A DNA stretch of 64,000 bases, from positions 1 to 64,000 of the forward strand of contig JBBCJB010000014.1 in the NCBI GenBank assembly GCA_037190485.1, read 5' to 3'. Source of the stretch: Parapedobacter sp037190485 (GTDB lineage Bacteria > Bacteroidota > Bacteroidia > Sphingobacteriales > Sphingobacteriaceae). A model generated the notes under the pieces. The model did not search any database. It was not told the DNA's origin and saw nothing but the letters and a program-made list of their open reading frames with translations. Both the position numbers and the translations under genes were made by a program. Positions 51,695 through 60,677 of this stretch are shown piece by piece; position 1 is the stretch's first letter; every line of letters starts with the position of its first letter.

Positions 51695-51810
51695 GTGGCC
51701 GGAATGGTTGCATCAGCCATTAACTTTTTTTAACAGGTGCCTAGCCGTAACCTTTTTTGCGTTTGTTTGTCTTAAGCAAAAGCCCTGTTGCATTGCCGAA
51801 AAGATAACCC

Positions 51811-54276
51811 ATGCTAAAATCCTGCCACGCGATACTTTGCCTCCTTTTCGCCGCCTTGGTCGCCCACGGCCAATCCTACCGGCTTACGGGCCAGGTCACC
51901 GACCAAAATGGAAACCCGATACCGTTCGCCAGCATTTACAAGAAAGATGCCACGGTAGGCACGGCGGCCAACAGCGAAGGGACGTTCAAGCTCACCTTGC
52001 CCGCAGGCCCGCAGGAAGTGCTCGTGCGGGCAATCGGCTACAAACAGGGGGTAGCGCACGTATCGCTAAACAAAGACACCACCATTTCCATCACGCTGCA
52101 AACGGAAACCTACCTGCTGGATGAAGTGGTCATCGGCAGCGGTGAAGACCCTGCGTACGCCATCATCCGGAAAGCGATCGCCAAACGCAAGGGATACCTC
52201 AACCGGGCCGAGCCGTACACCGCCAAGGTATACATCAAGGGTGTGCAACGGCTCCTGCAGGCACCCAAGAAATTCCTGGGCGTAGACCTCGACCAAGTGG
52301 GCCGGGAAATCGGCCTCGACTCCAACCGCACCGGAATCGTATACCTTTCGGAGTCTGAGTCGCGCATTACCGTAAAGCCACCCGACGATTTCCGCGAAGA
52401 AATGATCAGCTCTTCATTTTCGGGCAATAACCGTGCATTCAGCTTCAACCGGGCTGCCGACCTGAAGCTCAATTTCTATGAAAACCTCCAACCCATCTTC
52501 GAGGGGTTGAGCGCCCGTCCATTCATCTCGCCGATTGCAGACAATGCGTTGGGCCATTACCGATACCGGCTGTTGGGCAGCAGCGAAGAATATGGGCTTA
52601 CGATCCACAAGATCGCTGTCAGTCCCCGCCGCAAGGCCGACCCGCTCTATGAGGGAGATATTTACATCGTCGCCGATAGCTGGCGCATCTATGGCGTAAA
52701 CCTCCGCCTCACGAAGGCTTCTGGGATCAACCTGCTCGACACGCTGAACATCCGGCAGGACATGCTGCCGTTGGCGGGCGACCAATGGCAGCCCGCGGGC
52801 ATCCGGTTCGATTTCGTGGGCGGGTTGCTCGGATTCCGCATCGGCGGCTATTTCGCCGCCGTATACAGTGAATACGGTTTCCAGCCCCAACTCAAGCCTC
52901 GGCTTTTCAGGGAAACGCTCCGCATCGCGGAGGGCGTAAACCAGCGGGACTCGGCGTACTGGGAAACCTATCGGCCGCTGCCGCTCACCGATGAAGAGCG
53001 GCTTGACTATGTTCGGAAGGACAGCATCCAGCGACGCCGCGAATCGAAGGCATACCTCGATTCGCTGGATCGGGTCACCAATCGGGTCAAGCCCCTGGGC
53101 TTGCTCACCACGGGGTATACCCATCGCAACCGCGCCCGGCGCTCGTCGCTCAGCGTTGACGGCCTGGCCACCTCATTGCTGTTCAACAGTGTGGAAGGAT
53201 TGGCGTTCAACTACGGCGTCCGGTATACCAAACAGCTCGACAGCGCACGCAACCGCAATTTCAGCGTGTACGGCAATGCCCGCTACGGCTTCGCCAACGA
53301 GCGGTTCAATGGCTACCTGGGCACCCAGTTTCCCGTTGGCGAAGGCACGCTCCACCTCTATGGCGGCAGCGACATGCAGGATCTGAATAACCGCGGGTCG
53401 CTGCCGCCACTCTTCAATACCATCAGCACCACCTTCTTCGGCCGGAATTACCAGAAGCTGTACGAACGTACGTTTGCCGGCGCGACCTGGCAGCAGGCGC
53501 TCCCCGCCAATATCAAGGCCACGGCAACCGCGGTGTGGGAAAACCGCCTATGGCTGCCCAACAGCACCGACTACACGTTTTGGCCACGCAATAGGCGGTA
53601 CCTCACCTCCAACAACCCGTTCGTTCCGGGAGCAGGCGTACCCCTGTTCGATGAACACCAGGCATTCGTCGTCTCGGTGGCGCTCAGCTATGATTTCGGC
53701 ACCCGATACGAAACCTACCCGCACCGGCGGGTTTACCTGCCTTCGCGCTGGCCCACGCTGTCGTTCAGTTACACCAAGGGCATCCCCAATGCCTTCGGCA
53801 GCGACGTGGATTACGATCTGCTGGTGGCCCGGCTTCACAAGACCCGCATCGGGCTGGGCCTGTACGGGCACCTGTCGTTCGATGCGCGGGCGGGAGCCTT
53901 CGTGAATAGCAAACGGCTGTACTTTACAGACTACCGCCACTTCAACGGCACGCAAACGCTCATCAGCGACCAGCAGCTAAGCACCTTCCTGCTGTTGGAC
54001 TACTACCGGCACAGCACGACAGGCCGATTCGCGGAGTTCCACGCCGAATACAACCTGGCCACCACGCTCACCAGCAAGGTGCCGTTGCTGCGCAGGCTCA
54101 AGCTCGAGGAGATCATCGGGGCACACTACCTGAACACCCCGGCAGCGGCACACTATGGCGAGGTCCATGCCGGGCTCCAGTGGCAACGGCTGCGTGTCAT
54201 CTATGCCCGTTCATTCGGCTCGGCACATGCCCTGCGGGGCAAAGAGGCCGTCCGGATCGGGGTACGATTATTCTAG
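51811..54276 (+). CDS. DUF5686 protein with carboxypeptidase-like regulatory domain
   Basis: The protein has 821 residues with a signal peptide (about 1-20). A carboxypeptidase-regulatory-like beta domain (about 24-105, LTGQVTDQNGNPIPFASIYKKDATVGTAANSEGTFKLTLP) precedes a long DUF5686 region with outer-membrane barrel-like strands, among them GYKRG-like aromatic repeats and a terminal RIGVRLF. The family is specific to Bacteroidota and of unknown function; an outer-membrane location is likely. It is divergent from the ECF sigma gene. Confidence 0.88.
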   Translation: MLKSCHAILCLLFAALVAHGQSYRLTGQVTDQNGNPIPFASIYKKDATVGTAANSEGTFKLTLPAGPQEVLVRAIGYKQGVAHVSLNKDTTISITLQTETYLLDEVVIGSGEDPAYAIIRKAIAKRKGYLNRAEPYTAKVYIKGVQRLLQAPKKFLGVDLDQVGREIGLDSNRTGIVYLSESESRITVKPPDDFREEMISSSFSGNNRAFSFNRAADLKLNFYENLQPIFEGLSARPFISPIADNALGHYRYRLLGSSEEYGLTIHKIAVSPRRKADPLYEGDIYIVADSWRIYGVNLRLTKASGINLLDTLNIRQDMLPLAGDQWQPAGIRFDFVGGLLGFRIGGYFAAVYSEYGFQPQLKPRLFRETLRIAEGVNQRDSAYWETYRPLPLTDEERLDYVRKDSIQRRRESKAYLDSLDRVTNRVKPLGLLTTGYTHRNRARRSSLSVDGLATSLLFNSVEGLAFNYGVRYTKQLDSARNRNFSVYGNARYGFANERFNGYLGTQFPVGEGTLHLYGGSDMQDLNNRGSLPPLFNTISTTFFGRNYQKLYERTFAGATWQQALPANIKATATAVWENRLWLPNSTDYTFWPRNRRYLTSNNPFVPGAGVPLFDEHQAFVVSVALSYDFGTRYETYPHRRVYLPSRWPTLSFSYTKGIPNAFGSDVDYDLLVARLHKTRIGLGLYGHLSFDARAGAFVNSKRLYFTDYRHFNGTQTLISDQQLSTFLLLDYYRHSTTGRFAEFHAEYNLATTLTSKVPLLRRLKLEEIIGAHYLNTPAAAHYGEVHAGLQWQRLRVIYARSFGSAHALRGKEAVRIGVRLF

Positions 54277-54297
54277 GCGAACTTTTTTCCATAAAAA

Positions 54298-54327
54298 TTT
54301 GTTTGCCTGATATTTTTCCTATTTTTG
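54298..54327 (+). promoter_or_regulatory. Promoter of the trp operon
   Basis: TTTG (54298-54301), an 18-base spacer and TATTTTTG (54320-54327) fit the Bacteroidota promoter pattern. The leader-peptide ATG follows seven bases after the -7 box. Confidence 0.7.
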
Positions 54328-54334
54328 TTCCCGC

Positions 54335-54421
54335 ATGGTAATGAATACGATACATACAGGCTCTTGGTGGTGGCACGGCGCACATAACGTCGGGTCGAAA
54401 AGGAAGCATCGCGCATCCTGA
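54335..54421 (+). CDS. trpL: Trp operon leader peptide
   Basis: The frame encodes 28 residues: MVMNTIHTGSWWWHGAHNVG followed by SKRKHRAS and a stop. Three Trp codons in a row (54365-54373) are the sensor: when charged tRNA-Trp is scarce the ribosome stalls there. A second ATG at 54341 could also serve as the start. The peptide itself is probably without function. It is followed by the attenuator hairpins and then trpE. Confidence 0.88.
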   Translation: MVMNTIHTGSWWWHGAHNVGSKRKHRAS

Positions 54422-54478
54422 TCAACCAAGGCTTTGGAATACTGGCCCGACGTTTCTGAAAACACGTCGGGTTTTTTT
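54386..54478 (+). terminator. Trp transcription attenuator
   Basis: The terminator stem is CCCGACGT (54446-54453) with ACGTCGGG (54464-54471), a 10-base loop and seven T (54472-54478). AACGTCGGG (54386-54394), 13 bases after the Trp codons, is perfectly complementary to CCCGACGTT (54446-54454), so it forms the antiterminator when a ribosome stalls on the Trp codons. A ribosome that reaches the stop at 54421 covers the upstream arm and lets the terminator form. Confidence 0.88.
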
Positions 54479-54500
54479 ATGTGATTTAGTTAGGTAATTT

Positions 54501-55910
54501 ATGACATATCGATTAAAGACGACTTACAAACAACTGCTGGCTGACACCACCACGCCCGTAAGCACCTACCTGCGGCTGCGTGATATCTTTCCGAACAGCC
54601 TGCTGCTGGAAAGCTCCGATTACCATAGCCGCGAGAACAACATGAGCTACATCTGCTGCCAGCCCATCGCGGGCATCACGCTGGACAAGGAGGAGCTCGC
54701 CATTGCCTACCCCGGTGGCCGGTCGGAGAAAAAAGCCGCTGCCGCCGTCGATCTGCGCCACGAGGTGTCGCAGTTCCGCAACGCGTTCCGCGAATCGGAC
54801 GAGGCTGCGTTCAACTTCATCACCAACGGATTGTTCGGCTTTTTCACGTTCGATACCGTTGCCCATTTCGAGGACATCACGCTGACAAGCCCGATAGACC
54901 CCGCCCGGGATATCCCGTTCCTGCGGTACCACGTCTATCAGTACGTCATCGCCATCGACCACTTCCGCAACCAGCTTTACATCTTCGAGCACAAGCTCGA
55001 AACGGATGAAAGCCCATCGGGACTGGAGCGCATCCAGTACCTCATCCAGAACAAGAATTTCCCCGAGTACAGTTTCTCGTTGCAGGGCGAGGAAACATCA
55101 ACGATGACCGACGAGGGGTTCAGGGCGCTCGTAGAAACGATGAAGACGCACATCTTCCGTGGCGACGTGTTCCAGATCGTGCCCTCCCGGGGCTTCTCCC
55201 GGCGTTTCCTGGGCGACGAATTCAACGTGTACCGCGCGTTGCGCTCAGTGAACCCATCGCCTTACCTGTTCTATTTCGACTACGGCGATTTCAAGCTGTT
55301 CGGCTCCTCGCCGGAGGCCCAGCTCACCATCCGCAAGCGCGAGGCGACGATCTATCCCATCGCGGGTACCTTCAAACGCACGGGCGACGCGGAGCAGGAC
55401 GAGCGCATCGCCGAAGCGCTCAAGGAAGACCCCAAGGAAAGCGCGGAACACGTGATGCTGGTAGACTTGGCCCGAAATGACCTGAGCAGGCATTGCGAGC
55501 AGGTGCACGTAAAATCCTACAAGGAAACACAATACTACTCGCACATCATCCACCTCGTTTCCAAGGTGTGCGGCACGCTGAAGGAAGGCGTCAATCCGTT
55601 CGATGTGGTGGGCGACACGTTTCCGGCAGGTACGCTGAGCGGCGCGCCGAAGCACATGGCTATGCAGCTGATCGACCGGTACGAACACCAGCAACGCAGC
55701 TTCTATAGCGGCGCGCTGGGCTACATGGGCTTCAATGGCGATTTCAACCACGCCATCATGATCCGGTCTTTCCTGAGCCGCAGCAATACCTTGCACTACC
55801 AAGCCGGTGCCGGCATCGTAGCGGATTCAGATCCCGAGAAAGAACTCCAGGAAGTGGACAACAAGATCGCCGCGTTACGGCGTGCACTCGAACTAGCAAA
55901 AGAAATTTAA
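54501..55910 (+). CDS. trpE: Anthranilate synthase component I
   Basis: The protein has 469 residues. TrpE makes anthranilate from chorismate with ammonia from TrpG. The Trp feedback motif LLESSD (35-40) distinguishes it from PabB. The chorismate-binding domain has the FRGDVFQIVPSRGFSRRF segment, GSSPEAQLTIRKREATIYPIAGTFKRTGDAEQDE, DLARNDLSRHCEQV and SGAPKHMAMQLID. The Trp leader and attenuator upstream confirm the assignment. Confidence 0.97.
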   Translation: MTYRLKTTYKQLLADTTTPVSTYLRLRDIFPNSLLLESSDYHSRENNMSYICCQPIAGITLDKEELAIAYPGGRSEKKAAAAVDLRHEVSQFRNAFRESDEAAFNFITNGLFGFFTFDTVAHFEDITLTSPIDPARDIPFLRYHVYQYVIAIDHFRNQLYIFEHKLETDESPSGLERIQYLIQNKNFPEYSFSLQGEETSTMTDEGFRALVETMKTHIFRGDVFQIVPSRGFSRRFLGDEFNVYRALRSVNPSPYLFYFDYGDFKLFGSSPEAQLTIRKREATIYPIAGTFKRTGDAEQDERIAEALKEDPKESAEHVMLVDLARNDLSRHCEQVHVKSYKETQYYSHIIHLVSKVCGTLKEGVNPFDVVGDTFPAGTLSGAPKHMAMQLIDRYEHQQRSFYSGALGYMGFNGDFNHAIMIRSFLSRSNTLHYQAGAGIVADSDPEKELQEVDNKIAALRRALELAKEI

Positions 55911-55914
55911 CCGC

Positions 55915-56577
55915 ATGAGCAACTTGCAAGAGACCCGGCCCAGTATCCTGGTCATCGACAACTACGATTCCTTTACCTTTAACCTCGTGCACTTGCTGCA
56001 CGAATGCGGGCATGACGCCACCGTATGGCGCAATGATAAATTCGCGCTGGCCGATGTGGCGGCATTTGACAAGATCCTGCTTTCACCGGGACCGGGCATC
56101 CCCGAAGAGGCGGGCTTGCTCCTGGATGTCATCCGCGAATACGGGGCTTCGAAAAGCATCCTGGGCATCTGTTTGGGCCAACAGGCCATCGCCGAAGTGT
56201 ACGGCGGAACGCTGTACAACCTTACCCGGCCGGTACACGGCACGGCCACGCCCCTGCTCATCACCGACACCGATGAGCCTATTTTCAACGGGCTGCCGCA
56301 TTCGTTCGCCGTAGGCCGCTACCACTCCTGGGCCGTGGCACGCGAAGGTTTTCCCGATGTGCTGAAAATCACGGCCGAGGACGAAAAAGGCGTAATCATG
56401 GCGCTTGCCCACCGCACGCTCGACGTCAAAGGGCTGCAGTTCCATCCCGAATCCGTGCTTACGCAGTATGGCAAGGAAATGATCGCCAATTGGCTGTCGC
56501 CTGCCAGCCAGCCGAACGCACTGGCTACAGACCACGCATCCCCATTCACCAACCCACTGATCGCCGAAAGAAAATGA
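55915..56577 (+). CDS. trpG: Anthranilate synthase component II
   Basis: The protein has 220 residues. This glutamine amidotransferase feeds ammonia to TrpE. The class I triad is present: Cys86 in ILGICLGQQAIAE and the His and Glu in LQFHPESVLT. VIDNYDSFTFNLVHLL and LSPGPGIPEEAG are typical. It starts four bases after trpE and overlaps trpC by ATGA. The last 25 residues are not conserved in the family. Confidence 0.96.
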   Translation: MSNLQETRPSILVIDNYDSFTFNLVHLLHECGHDATVWRNDKFALADVAAFDKILLSPGPGIPEEAGLLLDVIREYGASKSILGICLGQQAIAEVYGGTLYNLTRPVHGTATPLLITDTDEPIFNGLPHSFAVGRYHSWAVAREGFPDVLKITAEDEKGVIMALAHRTLDVKGLQFHPESVLTQYGKEMIANWLSPASQPNALATDHASPFTNPLIAERK

Positions 56578-57356
56578 CCATCTTAGATACCATCATCGCG
56601 AGGAAGAAAATCGAGGTTGCGGCCGCCAAGGACGCCGTGTCGCCGAATGCATTGGCACGCATGCCCCTGTTTGCACGCGACTGCTATGCGCTGGCCGAAT
56701 CGATCAGCGCCGCTGATCGCAACGGCATCATCGCCGAATACAAACGGGCGTCGCCCTCGAAAGGTATCATCAATGATCGTTCGGCGGTAGCCGACGTGGT
56801 TGCCGGTTACCGGGCTGCCGGCGTATCGGCCGTGTCCGTACTCACCGACCAAGATTTTTTCAAGGGTACGCTTGATGACTTGGTGGCGGCCCGTGCCGTG
56901 CTGGAAATCCCGTTGCTGCGCAAGGAGTTCATCATCGATGAATACCAATTGGTCGAAGCAAAGGCCCATGGCGCGGATATCATCCTGCTCATCGCGGCGG
57001 TACTGACCCCGGCAGAAATCAAGGGGTTGTCCGGGCAGGCCAAGGCCTTGGGGTTGAGCGTGCTCCTGGAAGTGCACGACCGCGAAGAACTGGACCGCAG
57101 CATCGTGGATACCGTGGATGCCATCGGCGTGAACAACCGCAACCTGAAGGATTTCACCGTTTCGCTCGATCATTCGCTCGAGCTGGTGGAGGTAATCCCC
57201 GACCGGTTCATCAAGGTCTCCGAAAGCGGCATCAGCGATCAGGCCACGATCAGGCAACTGCGGCAGGCCGGGTTCCAGGGCTTCCTCATCGGCGAGAATT
57301 TCATGAAAACGACAGACCCCGCCGCGGCCATCCAAACGTTCGTGGACGGCTTGTGA
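56574..57356 (+). CDS. trpC: Indole-3-glycerol phosphate synthase
   Basis: The start at 56574 (MTILDTIIARKKIEVAAAK) gives 260 residues. TrpC closes the indole ring from CdRP. The barrel has IIAEYKRASPSKGIIN, VSVLTDQDFFKGTLDDL, LLRKEFIIDEYQ, GVNNRNLKDF, VSESGIS and the closing GFLIGENFMKT. The ATGA overlap with trpG shows coupling. trpD, normally between trpG and trpC, is missing here, and the operon ends after this gene: trpF, trpB and trpA are not in the window. Confidence 0.97.
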   Translation: MTILDTIIARKKIEVAAAKDAVSPNALARMPLFARDCYALAESISAADRNGIIAEYKRASPSKGIINDRSAVADVVAGYRAAGVSAVSVLTDQDFFKGTLDDLVAARAVLEIPLLRKEFIIDEYQLVEAKAHGADIILLIAAVLTPAEIKGLSGQAKALGLSVLLEVHDREELDRSIVDTVDAIGVNNRNLKDFTVSLDHSLELVEVIPDRFIKVSESGISDQATIRQLRQAGFQGFLIGENFMKTTDPAAAIQTFVDGL

Positions 57357-57400
57357 TCAGGCCGCGAATGCGCGTTGGCACCCGCATGAAATTTTTTCCG

Positions 57401-57408
57401 TAATTTTG
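57401..57408 (+). promoter_or_regulatory. -7 box of dus
   Basis: TAATTTTG matches TAnnTTTG and lies 12 bases before the dus ATG; a TTG at 57375-57377 is 23 bases upstream of it. Confidence 0.5.
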
Positions 57409-57420
57409 CCGCCGTAACAC

Positions 57421-58425
57421 ATGGCTGTCAAGATCGGAGATATCGATTTGGGTGAATTCCCGCTGCTGCTCGCGCCGATGGAGGATGTGAGCGATCCGCC
57501 GTTCCGTTTCGTCTGCAAACAGAACGGGGCAGACATGATGTATACCGAATTCATCTCGTCGGAAGGCTTGATCCGCCATGCCGCCAAGAGCCGCCAGAAA
57601 CTGGACATCTTTGAGTACGAGCGGCCGATCGGCATCCAGATTTTCGGCAGCGATATCGAGACCATGCGCGAGGCCACCGAGATCGCCTCGCAGGCTGGCC
57701 CCGACCTCATCGACATCAACTACGGTTGCCCGGTCAAGAACGTCGCCTGTCGCGGTGCCGGAGCGAGCCTCCTGCAAGATATCGACAAGATGACGGCCAT
57801 GACCAAGGCCGTCGTTGAATCCACACACCTGCCGGTGACGGTCAAGACGCGCCTGGGCTGGGATGACGACACCAAGAATATCCGGGAAGTGGCTGAACGG
57901 CTGCAGGACGTGGGCATCCAGGCACTCAGCATCCACGGGCGCACGCGCGCCCAATTGTACAAGGGCCAGGCCGATTGGCACCTCATCCGCGAAGTGAAAC
58001 GCAACCCCCGCGTCCACATCCCCATCTTCGGCAATGGCGACGTGGATAGTGTGGAAAAGGCTGCCGCTTGGCGCATGGAGTACGAGGTGGATGGCATCAT
58101 GATCGGCCGCGCGTCCATCGGCTACCCGTGGGTGTTCCGCGAGATCAAGCACTTCTTCCAGACCGGCGAATACCTGCCCGGCCCCACCGTCGCCGAGCGC
58201 GTGGAGGTATGCCGCACGCATTTCCGGAAATCCATCGAGTGGAAAGGGGAGAAGACCGGCATCTTCGAGATGCGCCGCCACTACGCCAATTACTTCAAGG
58301 GCATCGCCAACTTCAAGGAGTACCGGATGCGGCTCGTTGGCCTCACCGATGTCGACGCCATCCAAGCCACGCTCGATGAAATCAGCGAGCAGTTTGAGGT
58401 GGAGGTTGCCTTCGATCAACCCTAG
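57421..58425 (+). CDS. dus: tRNA-dihydrouridine synthase
   Basis: The protein has 334 residues. Dus enzymes reduce uridine in tRNA with FMN and NADPH. The FMN barrel has LLAPMEDVSDPPFRFVCKQNGADMMYTEF, DINYGCPVKNVACRGAGASLLQD with the catalytic Cys, TVKTRLGWDDDT, SIHGRTRAQLYKGQADW, FGNGDV and DGIMIGRASIGYPWVF. It resembles the DusB group. It has its own -7 box and is not part of the trp operon. Confidence 0.96.
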   Translation: MAVKIGDIDLGEFPLLLAPMEDVSDPPFRFVCKQNGADMMYTEFISSEGLIRHAAKSRQKLDIFEYERPIGIQIFGSDIETMREATEIASQAGPDLIDINYGCPVKNVACRGAGASLLQDIDKMTAMTKAVVESTHLPVTVKTRLGWDDDTKNIREVAERLQDVGIQALSIHGRTRAQLYKGQADWHLIREVKRNPRVHIPIFGNGDVDSVEKAAAWRMEYEVDGIMIGRASIGYPWVFREIKHFFQTGEYLPGPTVAERVEVCRTHFRKSIEWKGEKTGIFEMRRHYANYFKGIANFKEYRMRLVGLTDVDAIQATLDEISEQFEVEVAFDQP

Positions 58426-58729
58426 GCATGCCCTATCCTGGGGTCGTCGAATAAATCACTCACCTGATTGGGGTTATCGGATGCAAGCGAGCTGATGTTT
58501 TCCATTCAGGTTTCCGTGGCTTGCAGGCCACAATGCTCCCGAATCGGCATCCCCCAAAACCCGTGCGTGAAATTGGGGTATGCTGGCATACGGAAAGGTC
58601 ATCATCGATAAAAACCAAATGAAAATAGGAAGAAATACGTCCTGTTATTCCCCAAAAAACTACTTAAGGCAAGCAAAGGGAAACCTGAATGCAATAATTT
58701 CATTAGCTTTGCTCTAGCGAATAGCGGCA
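58426..58729. other. Intergenic region before the second sigma factor gene
   Basis: This 304-base gap shows no coding frame or RNA gene. TAGCTTTG (58704-58711) fits TAnnTTTG and probably drives the sigma gene, 18 bases before its ATG. A small inverted repeat, GTGGC-N6-GCCAC, lies near 58520-58535. Confidence 0.5.
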
Positions 58730-59308
58730 ATGGCAGATTACAGCAAATACTTGGACCAGCAATTGGTTGCGCTATTGCGTGAAAATGATCGACACGCGTT
58801 CAACGAGATCTATGCGCGTTATTTTTGGTTATTGCATACGCATGCCCATAAATGGATCCGGGATCGGGAGGAAACGAAAGACCTGATCCAGGAGGTTTTC
58901 CTCACCGTGTGGGAAAAGCGGCAGGCGTTAAAGCCGGAGCTCGGTCTTTCCGCCTATCTATATACGTCCGTCCGCAATCGTGTCTTCAACAGGCTGTCCC
59001 GTCAGCAGGTCGCAGCGGCCTACCTGGCCTCGCTGGACGACTACCTCGACAAGGGTGAATACATCACGGATCATCTCGTGCGCGAGAAGGAACTGAAGCG
59101 CATCATAGAAGAGGGAATCGACTCGATGCCCCGGAAAATGCAGGAAGTATTCAGGCTGAGCCGCGAAGAGAACCTGAGCCATAAAGAGATCGCCGAACGG
59201 CTTAAGCTTTCTGAACAAACGGTGCGAAAGCACATCCAACACGCCTTGCGGATATTGCGCATACGGATAACGATGTATGCGGTCATCGTTGCCATCGGCA
59301 TGATTTGA
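58730..59308 (+). CDS. ECF sigma factor, FecI-like
   Basis: The protein has 192 residues. Region 2 (about 20-85, ALLRENDRHAFNEIYARYFWLLHTHAHKWIRDREETKDLIQEVFL) and region 4 (about 125-178, LSHKEIAERLKLSEQTVRKHIQHALRIL) are clear. It ends with a short hydrophobic tail (ITMYAVIVAIGMI). It lies 88 bases before a fecR gene and then a susC gene, the standard order. It is clearly a paralogue of the factor at 13398-14000. Confidence 0.94.
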   Translation: MADYSKYLDQQLVALLRENDRHAFNEIYARYFWLLHTHAHKWIRDREETKDLIQEVFLTVWEKRQALKPELGLSAYLYTSVRNRVFNRLSRQQVAAAYLASLDDYLDKGEYITDHLVREKELKRIIEEGIDSMPRKMQEVFRLSREENLSHKEIAERLKLSEQTVRKHIQHALRILRIRITMYAVIVAIGMI

Positions 59309-59396
59309 AAAAAAATTTACCCCCTCCCCGGCACTTGCCTGTATCTCCTAGAACATAGCGAGAAATCTGGCAAGCTAACGGCAAAAATACCCGTTT

Positions 59397-60518
59397 ATGA
59401 AAAAGCGTAACGCACGTCACTTACTGAAAAAATACCTCGCCGGGAACTGTACCGACGAAGAAAAGGCACGGATAGAGTCTTGGTACATCCAGCAACGGCA
59501 CGATGAGGTGCCGCTTCTTAGCCAAGAAGAACGCCTGGAGGACATGCAAGCCATCCGAAGATCGCTATCCGAAGGTTTAGGCCGGCAACGCCGCACGCAC
59601 CCGTACCGGTATGCCGCCGCCGCGGCAATCTTGATCGCCGCAAGCCTCAGCTACTATTTTCTGATCGTCAACCAGCCGACGGCGACCGTTGGCCATGGGG
59701 CGACCGCTTTCGCCCCCGGCACGAATAGGGCGACGCTTACCTTGGCCGACGGTAGCATCATCGATCTGGATAGCACGCAGACGGCCATTGTCGTAAGTGA
59801 TGAAGCGATCGGATACCAGGATGGTGCCCCGCTTGCCTCCGTTGTACAGGGCAACACATCGTTCGTGGAGCTTAAAACGCCAAGAGGGGGCAATTACCAG
59901 GTGGTGCTTTCGGATGGCACCAGGGTTTGGCTCAACTCGGCTTCAACGTTGAAATACCCCTTGCGTTTTGGGGATAGCAGGCATGTGGAGCTTCACGGCG
60001 AAGCTTATTTTGAGGTAAAGCAGCAAACGGTAACCAAAAACGGCAGCGTGGCGAAGGCGCCATTCATCGTCAAATCCGCCGATCAGGAAATCACCGTATT
60101 GGGCACGTCGTTCAATGTCAACGCCTATGGCGACGAAGAAAGGGTCAGGACGACGTTGGTGACAGGCGCCGTGAAGGTAAGCACCCCGAACGGATCGTTG
60201 GCCCTGGAACCGGGAGAGGAAACCGTGCTGGAGAAAACCAGCGGACGGCTGGCCAAGCAACTGGGGGACCTGCCCGCCGCGACCGCCTGGATCAACGGGT
60301 ATTTCGATCTGAACCATAAACCCTTTGATGCGATATTGCGGGAACTAGCCCGCTGGTATGACCTGGAAATCAGCTATGAGGGTCCGGTGCCCGATATCCG
60401 GTTCTTCGGGGAGGCCGACCGTTACAGCGACTTTTCCATCGTGCTGGCCATGCTGGAAAGCAACCACGTCGCGTACCGCATCACGGGGCGGAAATTGGAA
60501 ATTCTTGGAAAACAATAA
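59397..60518 (+). CDS. FecR-family sigma regulator
   Basis: The protein has 373 residues with a cytosolic part (about 1-62, ARHLLKKYLAGNCTDEEKARIESWY), one membrane helix (about 66-86), and the periplasmic FecR domain (ATLTLADGSIIDLDSTQTAIV, TPRGGNYQVVLSDGTRVWLNSASTLKYP, GEAYFEVKQ, VLGTSFNVNAYG). A DUF4974-like end follows (WINGYFDLNHKPFDAILRELARWYDLEI). It pairs with the sigma gene before it and the susC gene after it. It lacks the heptamer insert seen in its paralogue. Confidence 0.95.
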   Translation: MKKRNARHLLKKYLAGNCTDEEKARIESWYIQQRHDEVPLLSQEERLEDMQAIRRSLSEGLGRQRRTHPYRYAAAAAILIAASLSYYFLIVNQPTATVGHGATAFAPGTNRATLTLADGSIIDLDSTQTAIVVSDEAIGYQDGAPLASVVQGNTSFVELKTPRGGNYQVVLSDGTRVWLNSASTLKYPLRFGDSRHVELHGEAYFEVKQQTVTKNGSVAKAPFIVKSADQEITVLGTSFNVNAYGDEERVRTTLVTGAVKVSTPNGSLALEPGEETVLEKTSGRLAKQLGDLPAATAWINGYFDLNHKPFDAILRELARWYDLEISYEGPVPDIRFFGEADRYSDFSIVLAMLESNHVAYRITGRKLEILGKQ

Positions 60519-60569
60519 AAATAGGAGGATATGAAAACATAGTTACCGCCGTACCACCATTGCCGGCCC

Positions 60570-60603
60570 AAAAAAAACGGGGAAGTGTTGGAAGCACTCC
60601 CCG
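60570..60603 (-). terminator. Intrinsic terminator pointing against susC
   Basis: On the minus strand CGGGGAGTG (60603-60595) pairs with CACTTCCCCG (60587-60578), with one bulged base and a 7-base loop, followed by eight T (60577-60570). No annotated minus-strand gene precedes it. It lies 52 bases after the fecR stop, in the same relative place as the terminator at 12099-12133. Confidence 0.75.
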
Positions 60604-60664
60604 GTTACGAATGGATAGCCTGGCTAATCCCACTTTGCGAAAATTGAATTATTAACTATCCAGA
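60570..60664 (-). ncRNA. Predicted antisense RNA over the susC leader
   Basis: On the minus strand TAATTTTG (60677-60670) fits TAnnTTTG and lies directly upstream of the susC ATG. A transcript starting near 60664 and ending at the terminator would be about 95 bases long, without coding potential, and fully antisense to the fecR-susC leader. The start is approximate. Confidence 0.45.
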
Positions 60665-60677
60665 CCATGCAAAATTA

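Noticed and set aside
58426..58729. tRNA or small RNA gene in the 304-base gap
   Set aside because: No cloverleaf, no CCA end and no terminator with T-run could be found; only a -7 box and a weak inverted repeat are present.
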